A stretch of 64,000 bases of DNA. Source: Phytoactinopolyspora mesophila. GTDB lineage: Bacteria; Actinomycetota; Actinomycetes; Jiangellales; Jiangellaceae. The position numbers were made by a program, and so were the translations under genes. The notes under the pieces are model-generated. The model did not search any database. It was not told where the DNA came from and saw nothing but the letters and a program-made list of their open reading frames with translations. The stretch covers positions 1 to 64,000 of the forward strand of contig NZ_WLZY01000003.1 in the NCBI RefSeq assembly GCF_010122465.1. The letters are read 5' to 3'. Below are positions 47,331-56,786 of the stretch, piece after piece; positions within the stretch are counted from its first letter, which is position 1, and each line of letters begins with the position of its first letter.

Positions 47331-47648
47331 TGATTCCTCACTAGTGATTCCTTCATCGCATCTTCATGACTCACCAGATACGCTCCCGGTCAGCCTTTCA
47401 GCTTCAGGCGCAGGGGCACTCCCGGGTTCTCGAGGACGCCAGTTTCCTCGAATGAGCAACCCCCAGACAGTGTGATGCGGCTAACATGGGGAACCGAATA
47501 AGAGGGGCGGGCCGCAAGCAGATTCGTTGATGGGTGAGCAGGTCGTCGGTACAGTACGCACACCCGAGCTTGTGGGCTGCATTAATCAGGGGACGTCAAT
47601 GGCAGTGCACGCTATTTTCATGACGCGGGTGCGAGTGGGTATGCACCC
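47331..47648. promoter_or_regulatory. Divergent promoter region of the ATP-grasp cluster
   Basis: This 318-bp gap separates the leftward three-domain gene from the rightward operon and must hold both promoters. No gene is seen. At its right edge CGGGTGC (47626-47632) pairs with GCACCCG (47643-47649), a hairpin that ends on the first base of the GTG start of the next gene and could hide its ribosome-binding site. Confidence 0.5.
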
Positions 47649-48833
47649 GTGATGACCATCGATGCGGCTTCTCAGCGGTCGCCGGTAGCCCCTCATATTT
47701 ATGACGGCTACCAGGTCCATCGCGCCGCGCTCGCCTACGGGCTGACAGTGCTGGCCCTGCCTCGCCAGGTGCTCCTGGCTGGCCGGAAATCTGCCGTTCC
47801 GGCTGCGATCTCGTTCACGCATGGCGTTCCGGAAGCGTCGACGATGTCCGCGGTCACCTACGCCCAGGACCGGCGACTACGCCGGGCATTGCTGGAACGC
47901 GTCGGATTGCCGGTACCGAGAGGAGCGACGTTCACCTGGCGCAGCATCGACAGAGCTGCCCAATGGGTCGCCCGGGAGCCCGGGTATCCCGTCGTCGTCA
48001 AAGAGACGGTCGGGGAGAATCCGGCCAAGACCATTCTCGACGTGTCGTCGGATGACGAACTGATGGCCGCATTCCAGGTCTTGCGCCGCCGGAGGCCCGA
48101 AGACCGCTCCCCAGGGCGAAACCGCGATCTCGCGGGTTACGCCGCCAACCGGCTCGGATTCCAGATCGACGACGACGGCAACGAGGTCGCGCCTCCACGC
48201 ACGCGGTTCCTGATCGAGCGGCAACTCCGCGGCGTGTACGTACGGATCTTCGCTTGCGGCGACGAAACCCCGGTTTCGGTCGTGATGGACCCGCGCACCG
48301 GAGAACCGGTGCGGGACGTGTCCGCGCAGCTCGATGCCTCGTTCAGCACGGTCGCCCTTCGAGCGGTACGTGGTGTGCCGGGCTTGGCCGCCGCTACGGT
48401 AGACATCATCCTCGAAGATCCCACTTCCCCGGCTGACACCCAGGAACATCACATCGTCGAGCTGGCCGAGCGCCCACGTGCGGCCAGCTACGCGACGGCG
48501 GATGAGTCACTCGGTGACCGCATCGGGGACACTTTGGTTCGTTTCCAGGCCGGGCAGGCGAATCTCGTTCTTCCTCCGCAGCGCAAGGCGATCACCACAG
48601 ACATACGGGTCGAGGGTCTGCGCGACGCCGCGGCGGTCGCCGCCGGTTTCACCACCGCGGCTTCCGGTTACGACGTCGATGGGGCGGTCGCGGTGACCGA
48701 TGACCTCGAAGGAATCGTCGCAGGCACCTGCCATGGGACCCCGGCGGCTATCGCCGCGCTGAACGAGTCACTGATGAACGGGGATCTCCTCGGCGACCGC
48801 TCGTCGTGTATCGAATCTCGCGTGGAAGCTTGA
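47649..48833 (+). CDS. ATP-grasp-like protein with altered metal site (pair partner)
   Basis: 394 residues from GTG 47649 (ATG 47652 equally possible). ATP-grasp features: YPVVVKETVGENPAK (K118) and RFLIERQLRGVYVRIF. The usual E-x-N metal motif reads ELAE (E271, Ala at 273), and the GDG-containing segment present in the other ligases is missing, so it may be inactive. The last 80 residues (ITTDIRVEGLRDAAAVAAGF) look like an acylphosphatase fold without its Arg. It is paralogous to the 56787 gene. Its stop is one base from the next start. Confidence 0.75.
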   Translation: MMTIDAASQRSPVAPHIYDGYQVHRAALAYGLTVLALPRQVLLAGRKSAVPAAISFTHGVPEASTMSAVTYAQDRRLRRALLERVGLPVPRGATFTWRSIDRAAQWVAREPGYPVVVKETVGENPAKTILDVSSDDELMAAFQVLRRRRPEDRSPGRNRDLAGYAANRLGFQIDDDGNEVAPPRTRFLIERQLRGVYVRIFACGDETPVSVVMDPRTGEPVRDVSAQLDASFSTVALRAVRGVPGLAAATVDIILEDPTSPADTQEHHIVELAERPRAASYATADESLGDRIGDTLVRFQAGQANLVLPPQRKAITTDIRVEGLRDAAAVAAGFTTAASGYDVDGAVAVTDDLEGIVAGTCHGTPAAIAALNESLMNGDLLGDRSSCIESRVEA

Positions 48834-48834
48834 G

Positions 48835-50970
48835 ATGACTGTAGAGAAGACCAACTCCACCACGCCCCCCGCGGGGCGGCCGCGCAACAGCGAGCTGTCG
48901 ATCACCGCGATCCGGATCATGCGGCTGCGTGCCTCAGGTGACGAGACAACGCCCGCGCAAGCCGTCGCACATGTGCAGGGCATGGACGGAAACCGGACCA
49001 TTTCGGTTTTCGGTACGGTCGACGTCCATCCGGAGCGGGACAACCACCACTTCACCGCTGAGGCGTGGGCCGCCGTAGAAACCTTGATCGGCGAACTGGT
49101 CGGCCGACCGGTACCGGTCGCTGGCGTCCGGGGTGTCGACCTCGTCCTCGACCCGGTCACCAGCCGTCTCGAGACAGAGATCAAGGCGGCCGCGCGAGCT
49201 GCGCAGGCGGCCGGTGTCCTACACCGGCCGATCCGGCGTCGCGCGAGGCGGGTAGCCCGGATGGGCGTCAACATCGTCAGGCGCCGGCGAATCCGCCCCG
49301 CCAGCGAGGTACGTGTCTCCCGGCTCTTACCGGTCGCGGCGTTACGCGCCGCGCTCATCGGTGCCGCGGAATCCGTGGCCACCGGCGTCACCCAGGGCAC
49401 CAACGGCCGCCAGAGCTGGTATGCAGGCGAGCTCACGGAGTTCTACGACACACACGTCGATCGCGTCGGTCGTTACGCGTGTGCGCCGCCGCCAGCCCAG
49501 CCGTCCATCGACGGCCAGAGTGCGAACACGTTTCCCGACGTGGAGTACGTCGGCCTGCTGCCGAAAGACGGCACCAAGGGACACCTGCTCGAGCGTGAAG
49601 CCCTCCGCTACGGCCTCAATAGCGTCCGTTTCCCGAACGGCACATTCTTGGTCAGCGACGCAGACGGGCGCCAGCTGAACTTCAAGTGGGGCCGGTCTCC
49701 CATCGCCAGCGGGGTCTCGCTATCGATCTGCAGCTACAAAGAAGCCACCCGCCGATTGCTGGCTCAAGTTGATGTCCCGGTGCCGCGGGGCCGCGTCTTC
49801 GGAGCTGACCAGCTCGACAAGGCCCTCGACTACGCCGACCGCATCGGTTACCCGGTTGTCTGCAAGCCGGTGGCCGGGCTGCGCGGCATCGGCGTGGTCA
49901 CCAATGTCCGCAGCCGCGAAGAACTGGTAGTGGCGCTCGACCTCTATGCCAAGAGCCAGCTCGGCAGCGACGATTTCGTCATCGAACAGCATGTGACCGG
50001 ATCGGATTACCGCATCGTCGTGATCGGCGGCGAGGTTGTCGCTGCCGTGGTCCGCGAGCCCGCGTCCGTCATCGGAGACGGCGTACACACCATCGTCGAC
50101 CTGATCGAGTACAAGAACCGGATCCGTGCCCTCAATCCGCATCTGCGCTCCCGCCGGATCCAGTTCTCCGACGCCATGAGGTACCAGCTCGCGCAGGCCG
50201 GGCTCACCTTCGCCTCCGTTCCCGAACCCGGACAGGTCGTCACGCTGGCGAACTCAGCCAACCTCTCCACCGGCGGCGACAGTTTCGAGGTTGCTCACGA
50301 ACTCCATCCCTCCATCCGCGAAACCGCGGTGCGGGCCGTCGAGGCCATACCTGGCCTGGGCTTCTGCGGTCTCGACATGTTGATCGACGATCACCGCAAG
50401 CCGATCAACGAACAATCGGCAACGGTCATCGAGCTGAACGCACATGCCGCCATCGGCAGCGCGCAGTACCCGATGTGGGGCACGCCGACACCAGTCGCCA
50501 AGCTCTTCTTCGAGCAATGCGCGAAGGCCTACGACATCACGCTGCCCGAAACACAGGCGGATCGCCTGTCAGTGCGAACCGTTGTGCGGGGAAAGGTCAC
50601 CGGCGTCGCCTTCCGCCGCTGGTTCCGGCGGCGGGCCGAACGCTTCGGCGTAGCCGGACACATCGAGAACACCGGCCGCAAAGAGGTGACCATCCTCATG
50701 GACGGCCCGGCCGACGCGGTCTCAGCGCTGGTGTATCTGGCGATCCTCGGACCACGCAAGTCCGGGCCGACGTCGGTCACCACCACGCATGTGCTGCCGT
50801 TCGAAGACGCGGGCTTCCGGATCCTGCGTGGCGCCAGCCTCGACCGTGCGCGTCGGCTGCCAGGACGTTTAGCCCGCCGTTCCGTGGCGGTGCTGCGCGG
50901 TGGCTCGCAAGAACCCGAGGATCCTCCTGAAGATGTGCAGGCTGTGAACCCCGGGGCAGATTCGCGGTGA
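48835..50970 (+). CDS. ATP-grasp ligase with acylphosphatase domain and shortened N-terminus
   Basis: 711 residues. The first about 190 are a remnant or shortened version of the N-terminal region of its paralogs; no EQP or DES metal motifs remain. ATP-grasp spans about 235-565: YPVVCKPVAGLRGIGV (nucleotide Lys), IEQHVTGSDYRIVVI, GDG at 414-416 and VIELNAH. The acylphosphatase spans about 580-665, with R594 (GKVTGVAFR) and N612. It is closest to the 58003 protein. It overlaps the next gene by four bases (GTGA). Confidence 0.85.
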   Translation: MTVEKTNSTTPPAGRPRNSELSITAIRIMRLRASGDETTPAQAVAHVQGMDGNRTISVFGTVDVHPERDNHHFTAEAWAAVETLIGELVGRPVPVAGVRGVDLVLDPVTSRLETEIKAAARAAQAAGVLHRPIRRRARRVARMGVNIVRRRRIRPASEVRVSRLLPVAALRAALIGAAESVATGVTQGTNGRQSWYAGELTEFYDTHVDRVGRYACAPPPAQPSIDGQSANTFPDVEYVGLLPKDGTKGHLLEREALRYGLNSVRFPNGTFLVSDADGRQLNFKWGRSPIASGVSLSICSYKEATRRLLAQVDVPVPRGRVFGADQLDKALDYADRIGYPVVCKPVAGLRGIGVVTNVRSREELVVALDLYAKSQLGSDDFVIEQHVTGSDYRIVVIGGEVVAAVVREPASVIGDGVHTIVDLIEYKNRIRALNPHLRSRRIQFSDAMRYQLAQAGLTFASVPEPGQVVTLANSANLSTGGDSFEVAHELHPSIRETAVRAVEAIPGLGFCGLDMLIDDHRKPINEQSATVIELNAHAAIGSAQYPMWGTPTPVAKLFFEQCAKAYDITLPETQADRLSVRTVVRGKVTGVAFRRWFRRRAERFGVAGHIENTGRKEVTILMDGPADAVSALVYLAILGPRKSGPTSVTTTHVLPFEDAGFRILRGASLDRARRLPGRLARRSVAVLRGGSQEPEDPPEDVQAVNPGADSR

Positions 50971-53900
50971 ATCCACTAACGGGCTCCCCTCAGCAGCCAC
51001 AGATCGACATCACGCGCAGCACGTGGCGGCTGCCGAAACCGGTCAGCCATCTTGACATCCTCCTGCTCGGCGACACCGCGTTCGGCGAAAGCTACCAAGA
51101 CAAGCGAGCCGAACGCGGCAGACCAAACATCCTGCACGAACACGGGTACAACCACGGCTTCGAACACGTCCGGACCCTCCTGGCCGACGTCGATCTCGCG
51201 GTGGCGAACCTGGAGACTCCGCTCACGGACCGGCGAGAGTCACCGTTCCAGGGAATTCGCCCGTACCTGCACTACGGAGATCCTGGACTCACCATCCAGC
51301 ACCTGCTGAAACACAACATCCAAGCCGTCACCCTGGCCAACAATCACACTCACGACTTCGGCGTTCCGGGACTGCTCGATACCCTGTCCGCCCTCGAGAC
51401 GAACGGCGTCCTCACGGCCGGCGCCGGCCGTGACCTGAACGCCGCGCGACGGCCGCTGCGGGTACAAGCCGACCTGCTGGACCCGGACCAGCCGCGGCGC
51501 CCCCACCCGTTCAGGCTGTCGATGTTCAGCGTCTTCCGAGGCGGCCGGCAGTTCCGAGACGTCTTGAAGGCCTACGCCACCGCCGACCAACCAGGTTCGG
51601 CGTCGTTGTCTATCAGTGCGCTGAGCCGCCGCATCAACTCGATTCGCGAACAGTATCCCGACGAGTTCATCGTCGTCGCCCCGCACTGGCGCCGCGACTA
51701 CCAATGGCGTTCAGAACGTCAAGCAGACAGCGCGCGAGAATTGATCTCGGCAGGCGCCGACTTGATCGTCGGGCACGGCAGCCACATGCTCCAGGAGATC
51801 GAGCTCATCGGCGGCCGCTGGGTGTTCCATGGCATCGGCAACTTCCTTTTCAATAGCCCGGGTCGCTACGCCAAGCTCGGCGTCCACCCGTACAGCCTCA
51901 TGGCACGCCTGAGCGTCACTCATGATCAGCGCACGCTCAGGCTCTACCCGATCGTCACCGACAACCGTCGTACTGGTTATCAGCCGCGGCCAGTCGACAG
52001 TGCACAGTTCGGTGAGATCCACACATTGCTCATCGGCCAGACGAATGCGCAGGAAGCGTTCCGTAGCAGTTTCTGGGCCGCCGAAGATGAACACGGCCAT
52101 CATCTAGCTGCGCACCTACCAGCCCCGGGAGCACCACCGCTGGGTTCCGCTTCAGGGGCTGAACAGGCGAGTCCCGCTGACCCAGAGCCCAACCTCTCCG
52201 CCCCTCACACCGTCCGGATCGACTCCACTCGCGACATTAGTACGCAACTCATCGCCGGTGAACTTCAGCAGCGTGGCTTTGATGTCCAATGGCTGGCCCG
52301 CAACTACATCATGGCCGATGCCGACGGCATCAGGTTGGGCTATATCGCCACCGACTCTCATGCGACAGGTGCCGCTGGGGTTCGTGCGGCAAAGCGAAAA
52401 GATCTCACGCGCAAGCTGTTGACCGACGCAGGACTGACCATTGCCCGGGGGGCCGCGTTCGATCCCGAGAACGGCCGAGCCGAGGCAGCCCAGCTCGCTG
52501 CGGACCTCACCCAAGTCGTCGTCAAGCCTGTTGATGGCAACATGGGCCGAGGCGTCACCGTCGGCGTGACCGGGCCGGCGGAGTTCGATCGGGCTTGGAA
52601 CAGCGCCGCCGGCAATACTCGACGAGGCGTACTGGTCGAAGAGCAGTTCATGGGCACCGAGGGACGGTTCCTGGTGGTCGGTGAACGTTGCATCGCCGCG
52701 ATCAGGCGAGTTGCCCCTTACGTCGACGGCGACGGCCACACCAACATCACCGACCTGATCAGGTTCAAGAACGTTGAGCGCGCCAAGAACCCGAACCTTC
52801 GGAAGAGATTGATCGAGATCGACGACCACCGCCTGGATGTGCTCCGTGAGCAGGGCTACGACTTGACCAGTGTGCCGTCGGCGGGGGCTCGGATCCAGCT
52901 CGACCTCAAGGGCAACATCTCCACAGGCGCCGAGAGCGTCGACATCACCGAGGACGTTCATCCTTCGTTCCTGGACGTTGCCGTACGTGCAGCAGCCGCT
53001 TTTCCCGGGCTCGACGTCGCCGGCGTCGACATCATCGCCCACGATTTCGCCCAACCTGCCGCCGACGAGAACTACATCGTCTGTGAGATCAACAACCGAC
53101 CCGGGATCGGCTCACACCACTTCCCGGTACACGGCATCCCGAGAGACGCCGCTGCGGCGATCGTCGAATTGCATCTCGCAGCGGCCGCCCGGCGGCCGAC
53201 CACGGCGCCTTCGGCTAGGATCGGCGGCGCAGCCGCCGCCACCCGGCGCTCATCTGGCTCAGGCAACACCATGCTCGAGATGGAGTTGACCCGCCGCGGT
53301 GTCACGAACTCCAGACTCGACTCGGGTTTCCTCATCGCAGAACACAACGGACGACGTCTCGGGTATTGGGGAACGCTGACCCATCGCACAGGCCGGGCCG
53401 GCATAAGGGCGGCGGCACAGCCGGACTTGTCCTGGCGGTTGCTTACCGAAGCCGGTCTGAGCACACCTTCAGGCCGCGCCTTCGACATCACCGAGGCCGA
53501 CGCTGCTCGCGAGATCGCCGCCTCGCTCGGCACCGTGACCATCACACCGGTCGCCAGTGGCGGCAAGGGGGCCATCAACGGCATCCGCGAGGCTGGCGAT
53601 TTCGACCGCGCCTGGGAACAGACAACGCCCCTCGCCAGCAGTCGTCGCGTCCTCCTCACTCAGGATTTCGACGGCGTCGCAGCACGATTCCTCGTCGTGG
53701 GTGGCCGATGCGTGGCGGTAGGCATGACCGAAGACGGGCGGTTCGTCGACCTGACCGACCAGGCGCATCCGTCCTTCGATGAGATCGTGTCCCGCGCCAC
53801 GGCCGCGTTTCCCGGTCTCGATGTGGCCGAGGTCATCATCGTTGCGCGGGACATCAATGCTCCAGCAGAGTCTGGCAACCACGTGGTCACAGCCGTCCAG

Positions 53901-54011
53901 ACCCGGCCGGATCTCTTGCCGTACCACTTCCCGGATGAGGGTCGGCCGCGGGACGTGGCAAGCGCGATCGTCGACCTCCACCTCCGGGAGGTGAACGGGT
54001 CTACAGACTAG
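50967..54011 (+). CDS. CapA-like metallophosphatase domain fused to two ATP-grasp domains
   Basis: 1014 residues from GTG 50967. Residues about 28-340 follow the CapA/PgsA pattern of poly-gamma-glutamate capsule proteins: LLGDTAFGE, NLETPL, LANNHTHDFG, APHWRRDYQ, GHGSHMLQE, GIGNFLFN. ATP-grasp 1 (about 415-740) is complete: VVVKPVDGNMGRGV, VEEQFMGTEGRFLVV, GDG and CEINNRPG. ATP-grasp 2 (about 765-1010) is degraded: the nucleotide Lys strand reads VTITPVASGGKG, the GDG segment is missing and E-x-N reads TAVQTRP. No signal peptide or membrane helix is seen, unlike secreted CapA. Confidence 0.85.
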   Translation: MNPLTGSPQQPQIDITRSTWRLPKPVSHLDILLLGDTAFGESYQDKRAERGRPNILHEHGYNHGFEHVRTLLADVDLAVANLETPLTDRRESPFQGIRPYLHYGDPGLTIQHLLKHNIQAVTLANNHTHDFGVPGLLDTLSALETNGVLTAGAGRDLNAARRPLRVQADLLDPDQPRRPHPFRLSMFSVFRGGRQFRDVLKAYATADQPGSASLSISALSRRINSIREQYPDEFIVVAPHWRRDYQWRSERQADSARELISAGADLIVGHGSHMLQEIELIGGRWVFHGIGNFLFNSPGRYAKLGVHPYSLMARLSVTHDQRTLRLYPIVTDNRRTGYQPRPVDSAQFGEIHTLLIGQTNAQEAFRSSFWAAEDEHGHHLAAHLPAPGAPPLGSASGAEQASPADPEPNLSAPHTVRIDSTRDISTQLIAGELQQRGFDVQWLARNYIMADADGIRLGYIATDSHATGAAGVRAAKRKDLTRKLLTDAGLTIARGAAFDPENGRAEAAQLAADLTQVVVKPVDGNMGRGVTVGVTGPAEFDRAWNSAAGNTRRGVLVEEQFMGTEGRFLVVGERCIAAIRRVAPYVDGDGHTNITDLIRFKNVERAKNPNLRKRLIEIDDHRLDVLREQGYDLTSVPSAGARIQLDLKGNISTGAESVDITEDVHPSFLDVAVRAAAAFPGLDVAGVDIIAHDFAQPAADENYIVCEINNRPGIGSHHFPVHGIPRDAAAAIVELHLAAAARRPTTAPSARIGGAAAATRRSSGSGNTMLEMELTRRGVTNSRLDSGFLIAEHNGRRLGYWGTLTHRTGRAGIRAAAQPDLSWRLLTEAGLSTPSGRAFDITEADAAREIAASLGTVTITPVASGGKGAINGIREAGDFDRAWEQTTPLASSRRVLLTQDFDGVAARFLVVGGRCVAVGMTEDGRFVDLTDQAHPSFDEIVSRATAAFPGLDVAEVIIVARDINAPAESGNHVVTAVQTRPDLLPYHFPDEGRPRDVASAIVDLHLREVNGSTD

Positions 54012-54160
54012 TCCGCAGCAACAAGGAACATTGCGGGAGCGCATCATCTACCCGTCGATACGTACCTTCGCCCTGTTTGAAGGGGCGACGGCGCGATCGT
54101 GCGGGCCGCAATACACGAATAACACTCTTACTTCGTTTCACCGTTCTGAGGGGGACGGCA

Positions 54161-55150
54161 ATGGATCTTGAGTCAGCTCTGGCTTACATGAAAGAGCACG
54201 GCTTTCGGGGGAGAGTGAACAACGCCTTGGTCATCTCCCGTGCGCTTGACCGCGGTGTCACCGTGCGCCCTGACCGCAAAGGACGGGTTCAACTGCGGAA
54301 AGGCCGCCGAAAGTGGCTCTTCCACAACGGATGGTCAAACCTAAATCACCGGCTGGTCACCCGATGCGCCACCCAGAAGGAGATCACAAGCCGGCTTCTC
54401 CGTGCCCGTGGCCTCCCGGCTCCAGAGAACGCCTATTTCGGCGCCGACGACATCGAGCGCGCCTGGGCATGGGCCGAGCCGGTGCTACCTGTGGTGGTCA
54501 AACCCAGTGACCTCAGCAAAGGCGACGCCGTTCACGTAGACATCAAGGACCGTGGGGCGTTCGAAGGAGCATTCAACGTAGTTGTACGGAGATCAGGCGG
54601 GGCACTGATCGAGGTCCTCGGCAGAGGAGTCGAGCATCGGATCACGACTATTGATGGTGAAATCGCCGCCGCAACCAAACGGCTTCCCGCGCACGTCGTT
54701 GGAGACGGAATCACCACGATCGAGGGACTCGTCGCACTGAAGAACCAACAGCGCGAATCCAGCGGCAATCCGGTACACAAGTTGTTGAAGCTCGACGCAG
54801 TCGCCATCGAACAGATGACCAGGCAAGGCTTGACATCAACATCGGTGCCCGAGTCTGGAGTACATGTGGCACTTCGGGCCACATCGAACGTCTCCACCGG
54901 CGGCGACGCCGTTGACGCCACCGACGATCTCCGACCGGACGAGGCTGAGATCGTTCGCCAAGCTGCTCGCGCCATCCCAGGTCTGCGCATCGCCGGGTTC
55001 GACGTCCTGTTACCCCGCGGATCGGAGTCCAGCGGGCCGTCCATAATCGAGGTCAACACCGCACCGATGATCTCTATGCACCACTATCCGTGGACCGGAC
55101 AACCCCGGGACGTTGCTGATCGGATCCTCGATGCCATGTTCGTCGAGTGA
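54161..55150 (+). CDS. ATP-grasp ligase, stand-alone
   Basis: 329 residues from ATG 54161, with GAGGGGGAC upstream. It contains VVVKPSDLSKGDAV (K114), the GDG at 181-183 (HVVGDGITTIEGLVALKN), and IIEVNT (E297, N299). The N-terminal 85 residues (a domain ending THREE-helix-like QKEITSRLLRARGLPAP) match the pre-ATP-grasp region of the other ligases. The last gene on the plus strand, 150 bp after the CapA fusion. Confidence 0.82.
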   Translation: MDLESALAYMKEHGFRGRVNNALVISRALDRGVTVRPDRKGRVQLRKGRRKWLFHNGWSNLNHRLVTRCATQKEITSRLLRARGLPAPENAYFGADDIERAWAWAEPVLPVVVKPSDLSKGDAVHVDIKDRGAFEGAFNVVVRRSGGALIEVLGRGVEHRITTIDGEIAAATKRLPAHVVGDGITTIEGLVALKNQQRESSGNPVHKLLKLDAVAIEQMTRQGLTSTSVPESGVHVALRATSNVSTGGDAVDATDDLRPDEAEIVRQAARAIPGLRIAGFDVLLPRGSESSGPSIIEVNTAPMISMHHYPWTGQPRDVADRILDAMFVE

Positions 55151-55157
55151 CGGATCG

Positions 55158-55282
55158 GTGGACTGGGTATTCTGGGACTTCGGCGGCCACGACATCACGA
55201 GCGTCGCCCGATACAACTACACCCACGCCAACTCGAAGGCCACGTCACCAGCGGACCCGTCTACATCAACGTGATCCGCTAA
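55158..55282 (+). pseudogene. Possible decayed coding fragment
   Basis: Between the two convergent ATP-grasp genes a protein-like stretch (DWVFWDFGGHDITSVARYNY) ends early in its frame, while the adjacent frame gives a protein-like end (EGHVTSGPVYINVIR) before a stop. This may be a frameshifted remnant, but I do not recognise the family. Confidence 0.25.
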
Positions 55283-55303
55283 AGCGTCACGAAAACGCGG
55301 CCT

Positions 55304-56284
55304 CTAGACGAGGCACGCGTCAACTATCGCCCTGGCGACGTCGCGCGGTTTGCCTTCCCACGGGAAGTGATGCGCCCCGATCGCCGGCCGGGAATTGACC
55401 TCGAGAATGATGTGGTTATCTGGCGACGCCGGTTGCCGGTAGTCGGTGGCGATGATATCCACGCCAGCCACGCCGAGTTGCGGGAACGCCAGCTCGGCCT
55501 GGCCGGCTACCTCGAGATACGTTGGATGCACAACGTCCGTCAGGTCTACGCTGTCGGCTCCGGTGGAGAAACCGCCACGGTCGTCCATCACAAGCCGTTC
55601 GCCGGGGGCTGGGACATGCTCCGGGTCCCCCCGCAGGGGAACGACGTGTCGCCGTAGGTGGGGGTTATCCTGGCGGAACTCGTTCTTCGCGGCGACCAGT
55701 TGCCGCAACATCGAGGATCCGTCGCCCACAACGTGAGCCGGGATCCGCCCGGCGACAGCCACGCATCGACCACCCACTGTGAGGAACCTCGCCTCCGTGC
55801 CGGCTGCCTGCCGTTCCACGACCACTCTGCCGCCGGCCGCGATGGTCCACGCATCCCGAAAGGCGGCTTCGTCGGTGACGCCGACCGTGACGCCTCGCCC
55901 ACTACCGCGCCCGGCTGGCTTCACCACGACTGGCCATCCGATCCGCCTGACGCGAGTGAGTGCCTTGTCGTACTCAGCATCATCAAACGTGCCGCCGACG
56001 GCGACCGTCAAGCCGGCTCGCCTCAGCAGATCGCGCGTATAGTCCTTGCGGCCTGTCATGTCGAATCCGACCGTGCTGGTGATGGTGCAGCGAGTCATGT
56101 TCCACCCGTACACGCGCCCGTCGATCTCCACGACGAAAAGAGCTTTCCGCAGCCAGCGAGGTTGATACCCCCGGCGTATCACCTCGAGCGCTAACAGGTG
56201 TGTGGAGAGTTCGTAATAGGTGCCGGGCTCCACGGCGTCTGCCGGGGGCCTCGCGTTGTCAGAACTCGTCGTCTTCATCGTCAT
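55304..56284 (-). CDS. ATP-grasp ligase, close to ATP-grasp 1 of the CapA fusion
   Basis: 326 residues. Shared with ATP-grasp 1 of the 50967 protein: GRGVTVGVT, AGTEARFLTVGGRCVA, STGADSVDLTD and IGAHHFPWEGKPRDVA. Complete nucleotide Lys (K122, VVVKPAGRGSGRG), GDG (187-189) and E-x-N (E295, N297). The N-terminal THLLALEVIRRGYQP also matches. A small acidic frame (56259-56441) overlaps its start by 26 bases on the same strand. Probably active ligase. Confidence 0.83.
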   Translation of the reverse strand: MTMKTTSSDNARPPADAVEPGTYYELSTHLLALEVIRRGYQPRWLRKALFVVEIDGRVYGWNMTRCTITSTVGFDMTGRKDYTRDLLRRAGLTVAVGGTFDDAEYDKALTRVRRIGWPVVVKPAGRGSGRGVTVGVTDEAAFRDAWTIAAGGRVVVERQAAGTEARFLTVGGRCVAVAGRIPAHVVGDGSSMLRQLVAAKNEFRQDNPHLRRHVVPLRGDPEHVPAPGERLVMDDRGGFSTGADSVDLTDVVHPTYLEVAGQAELAFPQLGVAGVDIIATDYRQPASPDNHIILEVNSRPAIGAHHFPWEGKPRDVARAIVDACLV

Positions 56285-56441
56285 GGCGATGCTCAGCCGT
56301 TTTCACCAACTGCGCTGGTGTTGTGCGGTCTAGGCCCTCGCACAGGAGACCAATCGTCGCGTCTTCGGCGGCACCCTCGGAGCGAAGCGCAAAAGCGCGC
56401 CGCACCTCAGGCGTGGAGTCGGAAGCCATGCTGCAAACCAT
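56259..56441 (-). CDS. Possible small acidic protein upstream of the ATP-grasp gene
   Basis: Up to 60 residues (56 from ATG 56429), ending in the strongly acidic KTAEHRHDDEDDEF. The stop lies inside the first codons of the next ATP-grasp gene. Codon use is reasonable for this genome but the ribosome-binding site is weak and there is no family match. A short acidic peptide beside ATP-grasp ligases could serve as substrate or primer; this is speculation. Confidence 0.4.
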   Translation of the reverse strand: MVCSMASDSTPEVRRAFALRSEGAAEDATIGLLCEGLDRTTPAQLVKTAEHRHDDEDDEF

Positions 56442-56640
56442 ACCTGCTGCCCGTTCCGAGGAGGCATCTTGCCCACATCAAGGCCGTACGACCCGCTGGC
56501 GCGCCTACCAGTTCAAAGAAGCCTTACGCGCCGAGTTCGCCGGCGACCTGGACACCGCTGGCAGACCCATCACCCTCAATCTGCCCTACCACACCAGCCG
56601 CCATCCACCTTCACGGCAGTAGAGCCCAAACTCCGACGCG

Positions 56641-56775
56641 ATGAAGAACGCCCACTCAGGCGGCCACGGCATGATCGAACTCAATACCGACGCCGGTATC
56701 GGCTGTCATCGCGACCCGTGGTGGGGCAAGCCTCGGGATGTGGCAAGCCGGTCCACCGGCACGCCGAGTCCTTTC
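56641..56775 (+). pseudogene. Remnant of an ATP-grasp C-terminus
   Basis: On the plus strand the frame from 56641 reads HGMIELNTDAGIGCHRDPWW then GKPRDVASR, matching the E-x-N metal motif and the PRDVA ending shared by the cluster's ligases. The rest of the domain is absent. Upstream (56470-56620) another frame gives RWRAYQFKEALRAEFAGDLD, of no known family. The 56442-56786 gap therefore looks like gene debris. Confidence 0.55.
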
Positions 56776-56786
56776 AAAAGAACTGC

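Noticed and set aside
50967-54011. Treating the cluster as a standard poly-gamma-glutamate (pgsBCA) operon
   Set aside because: No PgsB-type ligase or PgsC membrane protein is present, and the CapA-like domain lacks an export signal.
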